Source: Nocardia rhizosphaerihabitans
GTDB taxonomy: Bacteria; Actinomycetota; Actinomycetes; Mycobacteriales; Mycobacteriaceae
Reading direction: 5' to 3'
DNA length: 64,000 bases
Assembly (NCBI RefSeq): GCF_014646295.1
Contig: NZ_BMNE01000002.1
Coordinates: 931,440 to 995,439 of the forward strand
The notes below the pieces were generated by a model. It ran no database searches and was not told the DNA's origin. It worked only from the letters and a program-made list of their open reading frames with translations. Positions 56,343 through 64,000 of the stretch are shown piece by piece. Numbering within the stretch: position 1 is the stretch's first letter; every line of letters begins with the position of its first letter. Both the position numbers and the translations under genes were made by a program.

Positions 56343-57287
56343 TCAGGAAGGTTTCGGAGCGACTACATCGAGGATGCCGGGCACCGATGTGAAATGCACC
56401 ATCTTGCGTTTTCCGATGAAGTCGCCATCGATTTGCAGGCCGATCTCGACGTCGGTCTCGATGTGCACCGACGGCACGTCGTCGGCCCGAAAGAGCGCAC
56501 CGGCCTTGGGGTTTCCATTCTCGGCCAGCAACTGCCGGGCAAGCAGCAGGGTGCGGGTCACACTCATCGAACGGACCGCGAACACCCCGAGTCCGGATTC
56601 GAAGGTCGTTCCCGGATTGGTGCGAATCGGGCGGTCCTCGAGATAGGTCCACGGGCTCGAATTCGTGACAAAGGCGTAATGAACGGCGTCCACCGGATCG
56701 TGTCCAGGAACCTCGACTGTGACGCTCGGTTCTCGCCGCCGGGCGCGGAAGAACTGGCGCACCGTTGTCCCCAGGTAGCGCGTCGGAGTGGCCTTGCGAC
56801 CCTTGGCACGGGCGGCGTCGATCGCCTCGCACACATCGGCGTCGAGACCGACGCCCGCGCTGAAAGTGAACCACCGGTCATCGGCCAGCCCGAGCCCGAT
56901 TCTGCGGTCGGCATCGCGGGCGAGCAGATCGATGAGCTGGTTGGTTGCTGTGACCGGATCGGGGGAGATGCCGAGGGCGCGGGCGAAGACGTTGGCCGAG
57001 CCGCCGGGGATGATGCCGAGGCGTGGTCGCCAGACCTGGTCGTCGCCCACCTGCGGCAGCGGAAGGAAGCCGTTGATGGTCTCGTTGACCGTCCCATCGC
57101 CGCCGTGCACGACGATCAGGTCCATCTCCTGCGTGGATGCCCACTGGGCGAGTTCGGCCGCGTGGCCGCGATGCTGGGTGTGCGCAACGGTCAGCTGCGT
57201 TCGGCTCTCCAGGGCGTGGGCGAGCAGATCCCGGGTCGCCGGGGTGGTCGAGGTGGCATTCGGATTGACGATGAGCAGCGTCCGCAC
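56343..57287 (-). CDS. Diacylglycerol-kinase-family lipid kinase
   Basis: A 314-residue lipid kinase of the DAGK catalytic family. Opening LLIVNPNATST, the nucleotide loop VVHGGDGTVNETINGF (about residue 69) and GIIPGGSANVFARALG are characteristic. It would phosphorylate diacylglycerol or a related lipid at the membrane. GTG 57287 gives a normal N terminus; longer readings add proline/alanine-rich antisense-like sequence. It shares a 78-bp divergent gap with the membrane protein gene, as in mycobacteria. Confidence 0.9.
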   Translation of the reverse strand: MRTLLIVNPNATSTTPATRDLLAHALESRTQLTVAHTQHRGHAAELAQWASTQEMDLIVVHGGDGTVNETINGFLPLPQVGDDQVWRPRLGIIPGGSANVFARALGISPDPVTATNQLIDLLARDADRRIGLGLADDRWFTFSAGVGLDADVCEAIDAARAKGRKATPTRYLGTTVRQFFRARRREPSVTVEVPGHDPVDAVHYAFVTNSSPWTYLEDRPIRTNPGTTFESGLGVFAVRSMSVTRTLLLARQLLAENGNPKAGALFRADDVPSVHIETDVEIGLQIDGDFIGKRKMVHFTSVPGILDVVAPKPS

Positions 57288-57365
57288 GGTGTCGAGGGTA
57301 ATGGGAGACCGTGAACACACGGCGCGCGCCGGGTCGCCACGACAGCTCGTCGTAGGCTGGGGCGC

Positions 57366-57833
57366 GTGGCGGAGCACGACGTGACTGACGGTGGCGAACA
57401 GCGCAAGAAGGAACCGGCGGCGACCGGCGTTCCGGCGACGGTACGAGTGGCGGGCGCGGTGGTGATGCTCGAGGGCCTGGCCGGTGTCGTCACCGCGATC
57501 GTGCTGGTGGTGCGGGCGCTGAGCGGGCACGACCAGTCGGTGGCCAGCGGCGTCGGCACCGCGATCTGGTTCGGCGTGCTCTTCGGTGGCGTGCTCGCCG
57601 CGGGTATCGCGCTGCTGCGGGGCAAGCGCTGGGGGCGGGCCATCGGGGTCATCGCCCAGGTGCTGCTGCTGCCGGTGGCGTGGTCGCTGCTGACCGACTC
57701 GCACCAGCCGCTGTGGGGTAGCTTGCTGGCCATCGTGGTGCTCGGCGGGCTCGGTGCCCTGTTCGCGCCTGCGACGAGCCGGTTCATGGCATTGGATTAC
57801 GGCGATCTCCCCGACGCCGAGCACAAGGCGTAG
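57366..57833 (+). CDS. Four-helix integral membrane protein
   Basis: A 155-residue protein with a hydrophilic N terminus and four hydrophobic segments (VVMLEGLAGVVTAIVLVV, FGVLFGGVLAAGIALL, AIGVIAQVLLLPVAWSL, LLAIVVLGGLGALFA). It ends in an acidic cytosolic tail. It resembles the conserved mycobacterial membrane protein next to the DAGK-like gene. No catalytic motif is visible. Its stop abuts the stop of the convergent endonuclease V gene with no gap. Confidence 0.75.
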   Translation: MAEHDVTDGGEQRKKEPAATGVPATVRVAGAVVMLEGLAGVVTAIVLVVRALSGHDQSVASGVGTAIWFGVLFGGVLAAGIALLRGKRWGRAIGVIAQVLLLPVAWSLLTDSHQPLWGSLLAIVVLGGLGALFAPATSRFMALDYGDLPDAEHKA

Positions 57834-58511
57834 TCAGGCCGTCGCCGCGCGCAGCGCCTCGCGGCACAGGTGGTCGGCCCTGCGGGTGGTCTCCGGTTGC
57901 CGGAACCCCTGGGTGAGGGCGAGTACCTGCGCGCAGGCGGTGTCGAGGTCGATCAGATGGCCGACCGAGACGAACAGCGGCTTCACCTCGTCGCGGGTGC
58001 GCAGTGCCCGGCCGACGACCTCGCCGTCGATGGTCACATCACTGGCATCCCCGCGCCGCGGCCCCGGCTGCCGATATACACCCCACACCGATTTGGCGAC
58101 ACCGATGGTGGGAATTCCGGTCAGCAATCCGACATGGCAGGCCAGCCCGAATCGGCGCGGATGCGCGCGGCCCTGGGCGTCACACACGAGCAGTTCCGGT
58201 GTGCGGGTGAGCATTTCCAATGCAGCGACGGTGGCGGGAAGTTCCCGGAACGCGAGCAGCCCCGGCGCATAAGGAAATGTCGAAATTCCCTGTGCCACAG
58301 CGGATTCCACGGTTTCCAAGGTGGCGGTGTCGAGAATTACCGCCGCGGTCGCGACGGTGCCGTCCTCGGCATAGGCCGAATCAATTCCCGCCGCCGTCGA
58401 AAATTCCGGTCGCCCAGGGTTTTCCGCACGTACCAGGGGGCGCAGTTCGTCCTGCAGGGCGATCGCCTCGTCGGGCGTGCGCGGCCACTCGTGCGGTAAT
58501 GCGACGCGCAT
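57834..58511 (-). CDS. nfi: Endonuclease V
   Basis: A 225-residue deoxyinosine-specific repair endonuclease that nicks one base 3' of the lesion. Conserved blocks are AAGIDSAYAEDGTVATAAVI (first catalytic Asp), LLVCDAQGRAHPRRFGLACH (second Asp and DNA-wedge region) and IPTIGVAKSVWG. It is the first gene of a convergent pair with the membrane protein and follows the GNAT gene by 4 bp. Confidence 0.93.
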   Translation of the reverse strand: MRVALPHEWPRTPDEAIALQDELRPLVRAENPGRPEFSTAAGIDSAYAEDGTVATAAVILDTATLETVESAVAQGISTFPYAPGLLAFRELPATVAALEMLTRTPELLVCDAQGRAHPRRFGLACHVGLLTGIPTIGVAKSVWGVYRQPGPRRGDASDVTIDGEVVGRALRTRDEVKPLFVSVGHLIDLDTACAQVLALTQGFRQPETTRRADHLCREALRAATA

Positions 58512-58515
58512 CGGC

Positions 58516-59001
58516 TCAGCTCGCGGTCGCCGCCAGCGCGGCCAGTTCGGCGCCGGCGAGCCGGTAGCCGATCCACTCGTCCTGCGGTGCGGCGCCGAGG
58601 GATTCGTAGAACGCGATGGACGGCGTGTTCCAGGTGAGCACCGACCACGACACCCTGCTGTAGCCGTGCTCGACCGCCTCGGCGGCCAGCGCGGCGACCA
58701 GGGCGCGGCCCAGGCCGGTGCCGCGGGTCTCCGGGCGTACGTACAGGTCCTCCAGGTAGATGCCGTGCACGCCGTCCCAGGTGGAGTAGTTCAGGAACCA
58801 GATCGCGCAACCTACGACGGCACCGTCGAGCTCGGCGACATGGGCGAACAGGGCGGGCGCGGTACCGAACAGCGCCGAGTCCAGCTGCTCGGCGGTGAGG
58901 GCGCACTCCTCGGGCGCCTTCTCGTACTCGGCCAGGTCGTGCACGAGCCCGACCATCGCGGGTACGTCGGCAGGGGTGGCGCGGCGGACCAGCGCGCTCA
59001 T
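58516..59001 (-). CDS. GNAT-family N-acetyltransferase
   Basis: A 161-residue acetyltransferase. YLEDLYVRPETRGTGLGRAL is the acetyl-CoA pyrophosphate loop (V-x-x-x-x-RGxGxG), and WNTPSIAFYESLGA is the C-terminal substrate motif. The DLAEYEKAPEEC region is typical of the spermidine/diamine-like GNAT subgroup, but the substrate is unknown. ATG 59001 overlaps the phosphatase gene by 4 bp. Confidence 0.9.
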   Translation of the reverse strand: MSALVRRATPADVPAMVGLVHDLAEYEKAPEECALTAEQLDSALFGTAPALFAHVAELDGAVVGCAIWFLNYSTWDGVHGIYLEDLYVRPETRGTGLGRALVAALAAEAVEHGYSRVSWSVLTWNTPSIAFYESLGAAPQDEWIGYRLAGAELAALAATAS

Positions 59002-59615
59002 CGGGTGGCTCCCTCGATCGATTCGGTGCGGGTGGTCAGGTTGTGGCCCCAGACGGTGCGGGCGTCGTGGTCGTAGCCGAGTTCGCTGATCGCGCCGGTC
59101 GACATCGCGAACCGGCGGCCCTCGGTCACCGCGAATTCCGCCCAGCGGGCGATCAGCACCCGGGAGAAGTGCCCGTGCCCGACCAGCACCACATCGCGTT
59201 CGGACAGCACCGGTTCGACCCGGCTCAGCACCCGGTCGGCTCTGGCGCCGACCTGCTCGGCCGTCTCGCCGCCGGGTACCGGCGCGGTCCACACCGTCCA
59301 GCCGGGCACGGTCTCGCGGATCTGCACGGTGGTCAGGCCCTCGTAGTCGCCGTAGTCCCACTCGGTGAGGTCGTCGTCGATCTCGGCGTGCGCGAGGCCG
59401 GCCAGGTCGGCGGTCTGCCTGGCGCGCAGGCGCGGGCTGGTGAAGACGAGCGGATCGCGCAGGTCGAGCGACTTGAGCACCAGTCCGGCCGAGCGGGCCT
59501 GTGCCTCGCCGAGCGGCGTCAGCGGCAGGTCGGTGTGGCTGGTGTGCCGTCGCTGACTGGACCAGGTGGTTTCGCCGTGGCGCAGCAGGACCACTCGGGC
59601 GTCGGATGTGGACAT
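58998..59615 (-). CDS. Phosphoglycerate-mutase-family phosphatase (Gpm2-like)
   Basis: A 205-residue histidine phosphatase. VLLRHGETTW carries the phosphorylated His and TSPRLRARQTADLAG the second Arg. EWDYGDYEG and LVGHGHFSRVL supply the acid and second His. The closest mycobacterial relative (Rv3214) behaves as an acid phosphatase rather than a glycolytic mutase, so phosphatase is the better call. It overlaps the GNAT gene by 4 bp. Confidence 0.9.
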   Translation of the reverse strand: MSTSDARVVLLRHGETTWSSQRRHTSHTDLPLTPLGEAQARSAGLVLKSLDLRDPLVFTSPRLRARQTADLAGLAHAEIDDDLTEWDYGDYEGLTTVQIRETVPGWTVWTAPVPGGETAEQVGARADRVLSRVEPVLSERDVVLVGHGHFSRVLIARWAEFAVTEGRRFAMSTGAISELGYDHDARTVWGHNLTTRTESIEGATR

Positions 59616-59643
59616 GGGTCCATCATGGCAGGCGGCGTTCTCG

Positions 59644-60882
59644 TCAGCTGAGGGCGTAGAGCTGGCCGCCGCGGCGCTCGAACACCGTTGAGCCGAGGAC
59701 CGCCGTGGAGATCGTGTCGCCGCGGTAGTCGGTGCGCTGGATCGGAATCCGGGCGACGGTCTCGCCGTTGGCGGTATCCACCGCGAGCAGGCCGTCGGCG
59801 ACCGGGACGAGCAGTCTGCCCGCCATCAGCGCCGGGGTGCCCAGCGCGCCACGGACCGTCCACCCCGGCTGCAATGCGCCCGCGCTCAACGCGATCAGGC
59901 TGTCGCCGGTGAAGACGTAGATCGCCGAACCGAGCCGGGTCACCGTCGTCGTGCGCTCGTTCCACGGCGCGGCCAAGGGGTACACCGCGGTCTCGTTGCC
60001 TGTGCCGTCGTGCACGGCGATCCTGGCGGGTTGGGCGAGACCGGTGGCTGTCGCCGGGGTGGGCGGGTAGTAGACCGCGATCTTGGTGTCCGACACCGCG
60101 ATCACGCGGACCTCGGGGGAGTCGGCGCCCGGCGCGGTGAGCACGCGCGAGCCGTGCTCCTCGGGGTTGGTCGATTCCTTGGGCGCGGGGTTGAGCACGG
60201 TCAGCCGGGCGGACGGATCGGCCGGGCAGCGCTCGAGCACCGCCAGCCGGGACGAACTCGACGCGGCCGAGTGCAGGGTGCACCCGGTGCGCGGTTGGGT
60301 GTTCGGATTGACCGGGGCGTCGACGTACCCGTATTCGAGGGTGCGCACCAGATCGGAACGCCACATCTCCAGCCGGTCGGGGCCGAGGGCGAGCAGGTAG
60401 GTGCTGTCGCCGGAGACCCGGATCTCGTTGTCCATGTAGCTGCTGCGGGCGACCCTGCGCTCCCCGGTATCGGCCTCGAGCATCGTCGTCTGGCTGCACC
60501 CGCGCTGATCGCGGTAGGTGGCGATCACGGCGCCGAACTGGGATTCCACCGCGCACAACGGCATGTCGCGGCGATACCACCACAGCTGCTTGCCGGTGAC
60601 CGGATCCCGCCCGCTGACGGTGCCGTCGTCGCCGGTCACCGCGACATTGCCGGACGTGAGCGCCCGGCTGCTCGCCCCGTCGGCCGCGTGCCACAGCTCG
60701 CCGAGCGTGGCGGGCAGCTGCGTCGCCGCGGTCACCGTCGGCGCGGGGGAGGACGCGGTGACCGAATCGGTCCCGGTGACATCGGCTCGTGCCCACACCA
60801 CGATCGCCGCCACCACGAGGGTGACGGCGATCGCTACTGCGGCAAAGATATCGGCGCGCGTCCGCCGTTCGGGTGCGAGCAC
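59644..60882 (-). CDS. Membrane-anchored beta-propeller protein (Rv3212-like)
   Basis: A 412-residue protein with one N-terminal membrane anchor (IFAAVAIAVTLVVAAIVVWA) and an extracytoplasmic PQQ/WD-like propeller built from repeats such as GRDPVTGKQLWWYRR and LAVDTANGETVARIPI. Several cysteines could form disulphides outside the cell. It resembles the conserved mycobacterial Rv3212 at the same locus. Its function is unknown; propellers of this sort usually scaffold envelope complexes. GTG 60882 follows rhlE by 35 bp. Confidence 0.85.
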   Translation of the reverse strand: MLAPERRTRADIFAAVAIAVTLVVAAIVVWARADVTGTDSVTASSPAPTVTAATQLPATLGELWHAADGASSRALTSGNVAVTGDDGTVSGRDPVTGKQLWWYRRDMPLCAVESQFGAVIATYRDQRGCSQTTMLEADTGERRVARSSYMDNEIRVSGDSTYLLALGPDRLEMWRSDLVRTLEYGYVDAPVNPNTQPRTGCTLHSAASSSSRLAVLERCPADPSARLTVLNPAPKESTNPEEHGSRVLTAPGADSPEVRVIAVSDTKIAVYYPPTPATATGLAQPARIAVHDGTGNETAVYPLAAPWNERTTTVTRLGSAIYVFTGDSLIALSAGALQPGWTVRGALGTPALMAGRLLVPVADGLLAVDTANGETVARIPIQRTDYRGDTISTAVLGSTVFERRGGQLYALS

Positions 60883-60917
60883 GACAAGGAGTGTACGCAG
60901 TGCCGGGTGATGGCCGA

Positions 60918-62642
60918 CTACGCGTCGACCGTCACCTGGCTGTCGGCGGCCGGAGCGTCGGCGGGCTTGCGCCGACGGCGACGGCGGGCGGGCTTCGCCT
61001 CGGCGGAGGTGTCATCCGCTGCGGCCGGTGCCGGATCCGCCGGTGCCGATTCGGCTGCGGACTCGGTCGCGGTCGCCTCGCCTGCCTCGCCTGCCTCGCC
61101 CGACTCGGCGGGCTTGCGGCGCCGGCGCCGGCGGCGGGCCGGCTTGTCGCCCTCGGTGGTGTCCTCGGCCTGGACCGCGTCCTCGGCGCCCGCTTCGGTC
61201 GTGCCCGCTTCGGTGCCCGCGGCGTTGTCGGCCTTGCCGCCGCGGGTGCGGCGACGGCTGCGGGTCGACTTGGGACGCTCGGCGCGCTCCTCGACCACAT
61301 CGTCTTCCTCGCGCGCCGGCTTCGCCTTGCGGACGACGCCGGTGATGCCCTCCGGGATGCCGAGATCGGAGTACAGGTGCGGCGAGCGCGAGTAGGTCTC
61401 GGCCGGATCGGGGATGCCGAGGCCGAGCGCCTTGTCGATGGAGGCCCAGCGGTGCAACTCGTCCCAGTCGATCAGGGTGATCGCGACACCGGTGCGTCCG
61501 GCGCGGCCGGTGCGGCCGATCCGGTGGACGTAGGTCTTCTCGTCCTCGGGGCACTGGTAGTTGATGACGTGGGTGACGTCGTCGATGTCGATACCGCGCG
61601 CGGCGACATCGGTGGCGACGAGCACGTCGATGCTGCCCTTGCGGAACTTGGTCAGCGCCTTCTCGCGGGCGATCTGGCCCAGGTCGCCGTGCACGGCGCC
61701 GACCGCGAAACCGCGCTCGGCCAGGTCGTCGGCCACCTTCTGCGCGGTGCGCTTGGTGCGGGTGAAGATCATCGTCGCGCCGCGGGACTCGGCCTGCAGC
61801 ACGCGCGCGACCAGCTCGCTCTTGTCCAGCGCGTGCGCGCGGTAGACGAACTGCGCGGTGCGGTCGTGCACCGCGGAATCGTTGGCCAGCTCGGCGCGGA
61901 TGTGCGTCGGCCTGGTCAGGAACGTGCGGGCCAGGGTGATGATCGGGCCCGGCATGGTGGCCGAGAACAGCATCGTCTGACGCTTGTCGGGGACCATCGA
62001 CAGGATGCGCTCGATATCGGGCAGGAAGCCCAGGTCGAGCATCTCGTCGGCCTCGTCCAGGACGAGCACGCCGATCTTGCCGAGGATCAGGTGGTTCTGG
62101 TTGGCCAGGTCCAGCAGGCGGCCGGGGGTGCCGACGACCACGTCGACGCCGTCGCGCAGCGCCGCGATCTGGGTGTCGTAGGGGCGGCCACCGTAGATGG
62201 CGGCGACCTTCAGCGAACCCTGGTGGTTGGTCAGGTACTTGCTCGCGTTCTCCAGGTCCTTGGTGACCTGGATGCACAGCTCGCGCGTCGGCACGATGAC
62301 CAGCGCGCGCGGGGTGCCGTCGAGCGGGGTGGTGCCGGTGTCGGCGGTCGCGATGCGGTGCAGCAGCGGCACGCCGAAACCGAAGGTCTTGCCCATGCCG
62401 GTGCGGGCCTGGCCGATGAGATCCTCGCCCGCCAGCGCCAGCGGCAGGGTCAGTTCCTGAATCGCGAAGGTGCGTTCGATCCCGATCTCGCCGAGTGCGC
62501 GCACGATTTCCTCGCGCACGCCCAATTCGGCGAAACTCGGCGGGATGTGGGTGTTGTCCAGTTCGGCCGTCAGCAGGGTGTCGGTCAAACCGGGTTCCTG
62601 TTCGACAGTGATCTTGCTCAGGGTTCGTGCCTTCCTCGTCAT
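60918..62642 (-). CDS. rhlE: RhlE-type DEAD-box RNA helicase
   Basis: A 574-residue ATP-dependent RNA helicase. Motifs in order are the Q-motif region (FAIQELTLPLALAGEDLIGQ), ARTGMGKT, PTRELC, TPGR, DEAD, SAT, then VATDVAARGIDID and HRIGRTGRAGRTG. The last 150 or so residues are a low-complexity Arg/Lys/Ala/Glu tail with two copies of an RRRRRRRKPA-like block and GEA repeats, probably an RNA-binding disordered region. ATG 62642 is chosen; GTG 62654 is possible. A 458-bp untranslated/intergenic stretch precedes it. Confidence 0.93.
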   Translation of the reverse strand: MTRKARTLSKITVEQEPGLTDTLLTAELDNTHIPPSFAELGVREEIVRALGEIGIERTFAIQELTLPLALAGEDLIGQARTGMGKTFGFGVPLLHRIATADTGTTPLDGTPRALVIVPTRELCIQVTKDLENASKYLTNHQGSLKVAAIYGGRPYDTQIAALRDGVDVVVGTPGRLLDLANQNHLILGKIGVLVLDEADEMLDLGFLPDIERILSMVPDKRQTMLFSATMPGPIITLARTFLTRPTHIRAELANDSAVHDRTAQFVYRAHALDKSELVARVLQAESRGATMIFTRTKRTAQKVADDLAERGFAVGAVHGDLGQIAREKALTKFRKGSIDVLVATDVAARGIDIDDVTHVINYQCPEDEKTYVHRIGRTGRAGRTGVAITLIDWDELHRWASIDKALGLGIPDPAETYSRSPHLYSDLGIPEGITGVVRKAKPAREEDDVVEERAERPKSTRSRRRTRGGKADNAAGTEAGTTEAGAEDAVQAEDTTEGDKPARRRRRRRKPAESGEAGEAGEATATESAAESAPADPAPAAADDTSAEAKPARRRRRRKPADAPAADSQVTVDA

Positions 62643-63100
62643 TGCATCTCGCACGCACGAGGTGGGGCGGGCCGGTCGGCCCGCGACGACCACATATCCG
62701 CCTGTGATATTCACCGGGCCTGCACCGATCGCTATCGCGTCATCGGCGCGGCACATCGGTGATGCGGATTCGGTGCGCGCACATTTTCCGTGGCCAACGC
62801 CGCCGTCCGCCCGCGCTGGACGCCGGTGGAGCGCAGCGCCCGCGAGAGCGGGAGTGTCGCGCCCGCAGGGTCTGCCGGGGCGAGGAAACTAGCGTTGTCC
62901 ACGGTGATTGTAGCGTGATATTGTTCGCAACCCGAATTTCGGCGCGACGGACATCGGCGCGAATACCCGGCGCGACATCGCATTGCCGTGGTCCGGCCGT
63001 GTGTCACAGCACAATTCGGCGGCCGCGATTTCGCGCGTGTCCGCCGCGTGTAACAGAACTCACTTGGTACCGCCGGTACCGGGTGTGAGACATTCTTGGC
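62643..63100. other. 458-bp divergent intergenic region
   Basis: No convincing coding region is seen. It must hold the promoters of rhlE (minus) and the alpha/beta hydrolase (plus). Two GGTACC sites 3 bp apart (63066-63071 and 63075-63080) form a small palindrome 20 bp before the hydrolase start. A long 5' leader for rhlE is possible, since DEAD-box helicase mRNAs are often leader-regulated. I see no recognisable riboswitch. Confidence 0.5.
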
Positions 63101-64000
63101 GTGAGCATCACCGACACCGTCACCACCGCCGCGCGCAACGCGTGGGCGCTGAGCTTCGGCGCGGGCATCGAACCGCCGAACCCGGCCCCCTCGACCGTGC
63201 TGTGGGACGAGCCGCATCGCTTGCTGCGTCGCTACGAATCCGAATCCGCTTCCGCCACAACGGATTCCGCGGTGCTGCTGGTGCCGCCGCTGGCCGCGCC
63301 CGCGACCTGCTTCGACCTGCGTCCCGACCAGAGCCTGGCGCGGCACCTGGTCTCGACCGGCCGTTCGACCTACCTCGTCGACTACGGCGACATCTCCTTC
63401 GCCGATCGCCGGATGGGTTTCGAGGACTGGGTCACCGACATCCTGCCCGAGGCGATCCTGCGCACCAGCGCCGATCGCGGCGGCGTGCCCGTCGACCTGG
63501 TCGGCTGGTCCATCGGCGGCGTGTTCGCCCTGCTCACCGCGGCCGCGAACCCGGAACTGCCGATCCGCTCGGTGACCGGCGTCGGCTCGCCCCTGGACTA
63601 CAACAAGATGCTCGGCATGCCGCAGCTGCGCGCGGTCGCGAGCCTCACCGGCGGCCAGGCCACCACCGCGCTGGTGCGGGCCGCGGGCGGCATCCCCGCG
63701 CCGCTGGTCAAGATCGGCTACCGGCTCGCCGCCTTCGAGCGGGAACTGGCGCGGCCGGTATTCCTCGCGAGCAATATCGCGCGCACCGAGACGCTGGCCA
63801 AGATGGAATCCATCGACCGGTTCCAGGCCGCCATGCCCGGCTACCCCGGCCGCTTCTACGGCCAGATCTGGGGCCGGTTCATCCTCGCCAACGACATCGG
63901 CAAGGGCAGAATCGAATTGCGTGACCGCACCGTCGAACTCGCCGACGTGCGGGTGCCGGTGCTGCTGGTCGGCGGCACCGCCGACGTGATCACCCCCAAG
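63101..64000 (+). CDS. Alpha/beta hydrolase, PHA-synthase-like (3' end cut by window)
   Basis: A partial gene of at least 300 codons with no stop before the window end. It encodes an alpha/beta hydrolase of the class III PHA synthase/depolymerase-like group. VLLVPPLAAPATCFDLRPDQ is the oxyanion-loop start, TYLVDYGDISFADR follows, and LVGWSIGGVFALL is the nucleophile elbow with Ser as nucleophile (synthases have Cys). VLLVGGTADVITPK begins the segment holding the catalytic Asp. It may act on hydroxyacyl esters. The GTG start and the missing C terminus limit certainty. Confidence 0.8.
   Translation, partial: MSITDTVTTAARNAWALSFGAGIEPPNPAPSTVLWDEPHRLLRRYESESASATTDSAVLLVPPLAAPATCFDLRPDQSLARHLVSTGRSTYLVDYGDISFADRRMGFEDWVTDILPEAILRTSADRGGVPVDLVGWSIGGVFALLTAAANPELPIRSVTGVGSPLDYNKMLGMPQLRAVASLTGGQATTALVRAAGGIPAPLVKIGYRLAAFERELARPVFLASNIARTETLAKMESIDRFQAAMPGYPGRFYGQIWGRFILANDIGKGRIELRDRTVELADVRVPVLLVGGTADVITPK

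Noticed and set aside
60873..62762. 629-codon open frame antisense to rhlE
   Set aside because: It is a mirror of the helicase gene; the composition is Gly/Ala/Val/Arg-rich and no domain is seen.

Overview
The window is chromosomal DNA of a high-GC actinomycete of the order Mycobacteriales, most likely Nocardia or a close relative. The basis is the gene content (F420 genes, mtrAB-lpqB, sigH-rsrA, a WhiB1 nearly identical to the mycobacterial protein, tandem acyl-CoA desaturases), GTG starts and many 4-bp stop/start overlaps. From memory, the gene order largely follows the fbiB-to-rhlE region of Mycobacterium tuberculosis. I see no rRNA, tRNA, CRISPR array or insertion sequence.

Region 1 (1-25.6 kb) is conserved core. 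It holds fbiA-fbiB-NUDIX (coenzyme F420); an alkane-hydroxylation operon alkB-rubredoxin-rubredoxin-TetR with a second alkB after it; ahcY with a strong terminator; two small exported proteins; tmk; mtrA-mtrB-lpqB; comF; and a long-form ribosome hibernation factor. On the minus strand follow bluB, two membrane acyl-CoA desaturases, their ferredoxin-reductase partner, a DUF6912-like protein and a WS/DGAT-like acyltransferase, then plus-strand secA1. The alkane and desaturase genes give this part a lipid/hydrocarbon theme.

Region 2 (25.6-48.4 kb) looks like an accessory block between secA and rsgA. It starts with two type II toxin-antitoxin modules (VapBC-like and BrnTA-like) flanking a secreted I36-inhibitor-like lipoprotein and a pentapeptide-repeat protein. 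Next comes a PucR-regulated catabolic cluster (deacetylase-fold amidohydrolase, old-yellow-enzyme oxidoreductase, DUF1989 protein, amidase), with the same TGGAT-N2-ATCCA palindrome at both of its promoters. A lipid-type biosynthetic operon follows: two thiolase-fold synthases, a small membrane protein, an SDR reductase, a glycosyltransferase and an AMP ligase. It is flanked by a cytochrome P450 and a condensation-fold acyltransferase. Its core matches the nocardiolactone/lipstatin/OleACD beta-lactone logic and lacks an OleB decarboxylase. A LuxE-LuxC fatty-acid reductase pair lies further along with ArsR and MarR regulators and no luciferase.

Region 3 (48.4-64 kb) returns to core: rsgA (apparently starting at CTG) and aroA, an SRAP protein, YbaK, sigH-rsrA behind a SigH-type promoter, the tiny ribosomal protein bL37, a biotinyl-carrier protein, pdtaS, whiB1 with a CRP-like site, a diacylglycerol-kinase-like lipid kinase, endonuclease V, GNAT, a phosphoglycerate-mutase-family phosphatase, a beta-propeller protein, an RhlE-type helicase, and an alpha/beta hydrolase cut by the window end.
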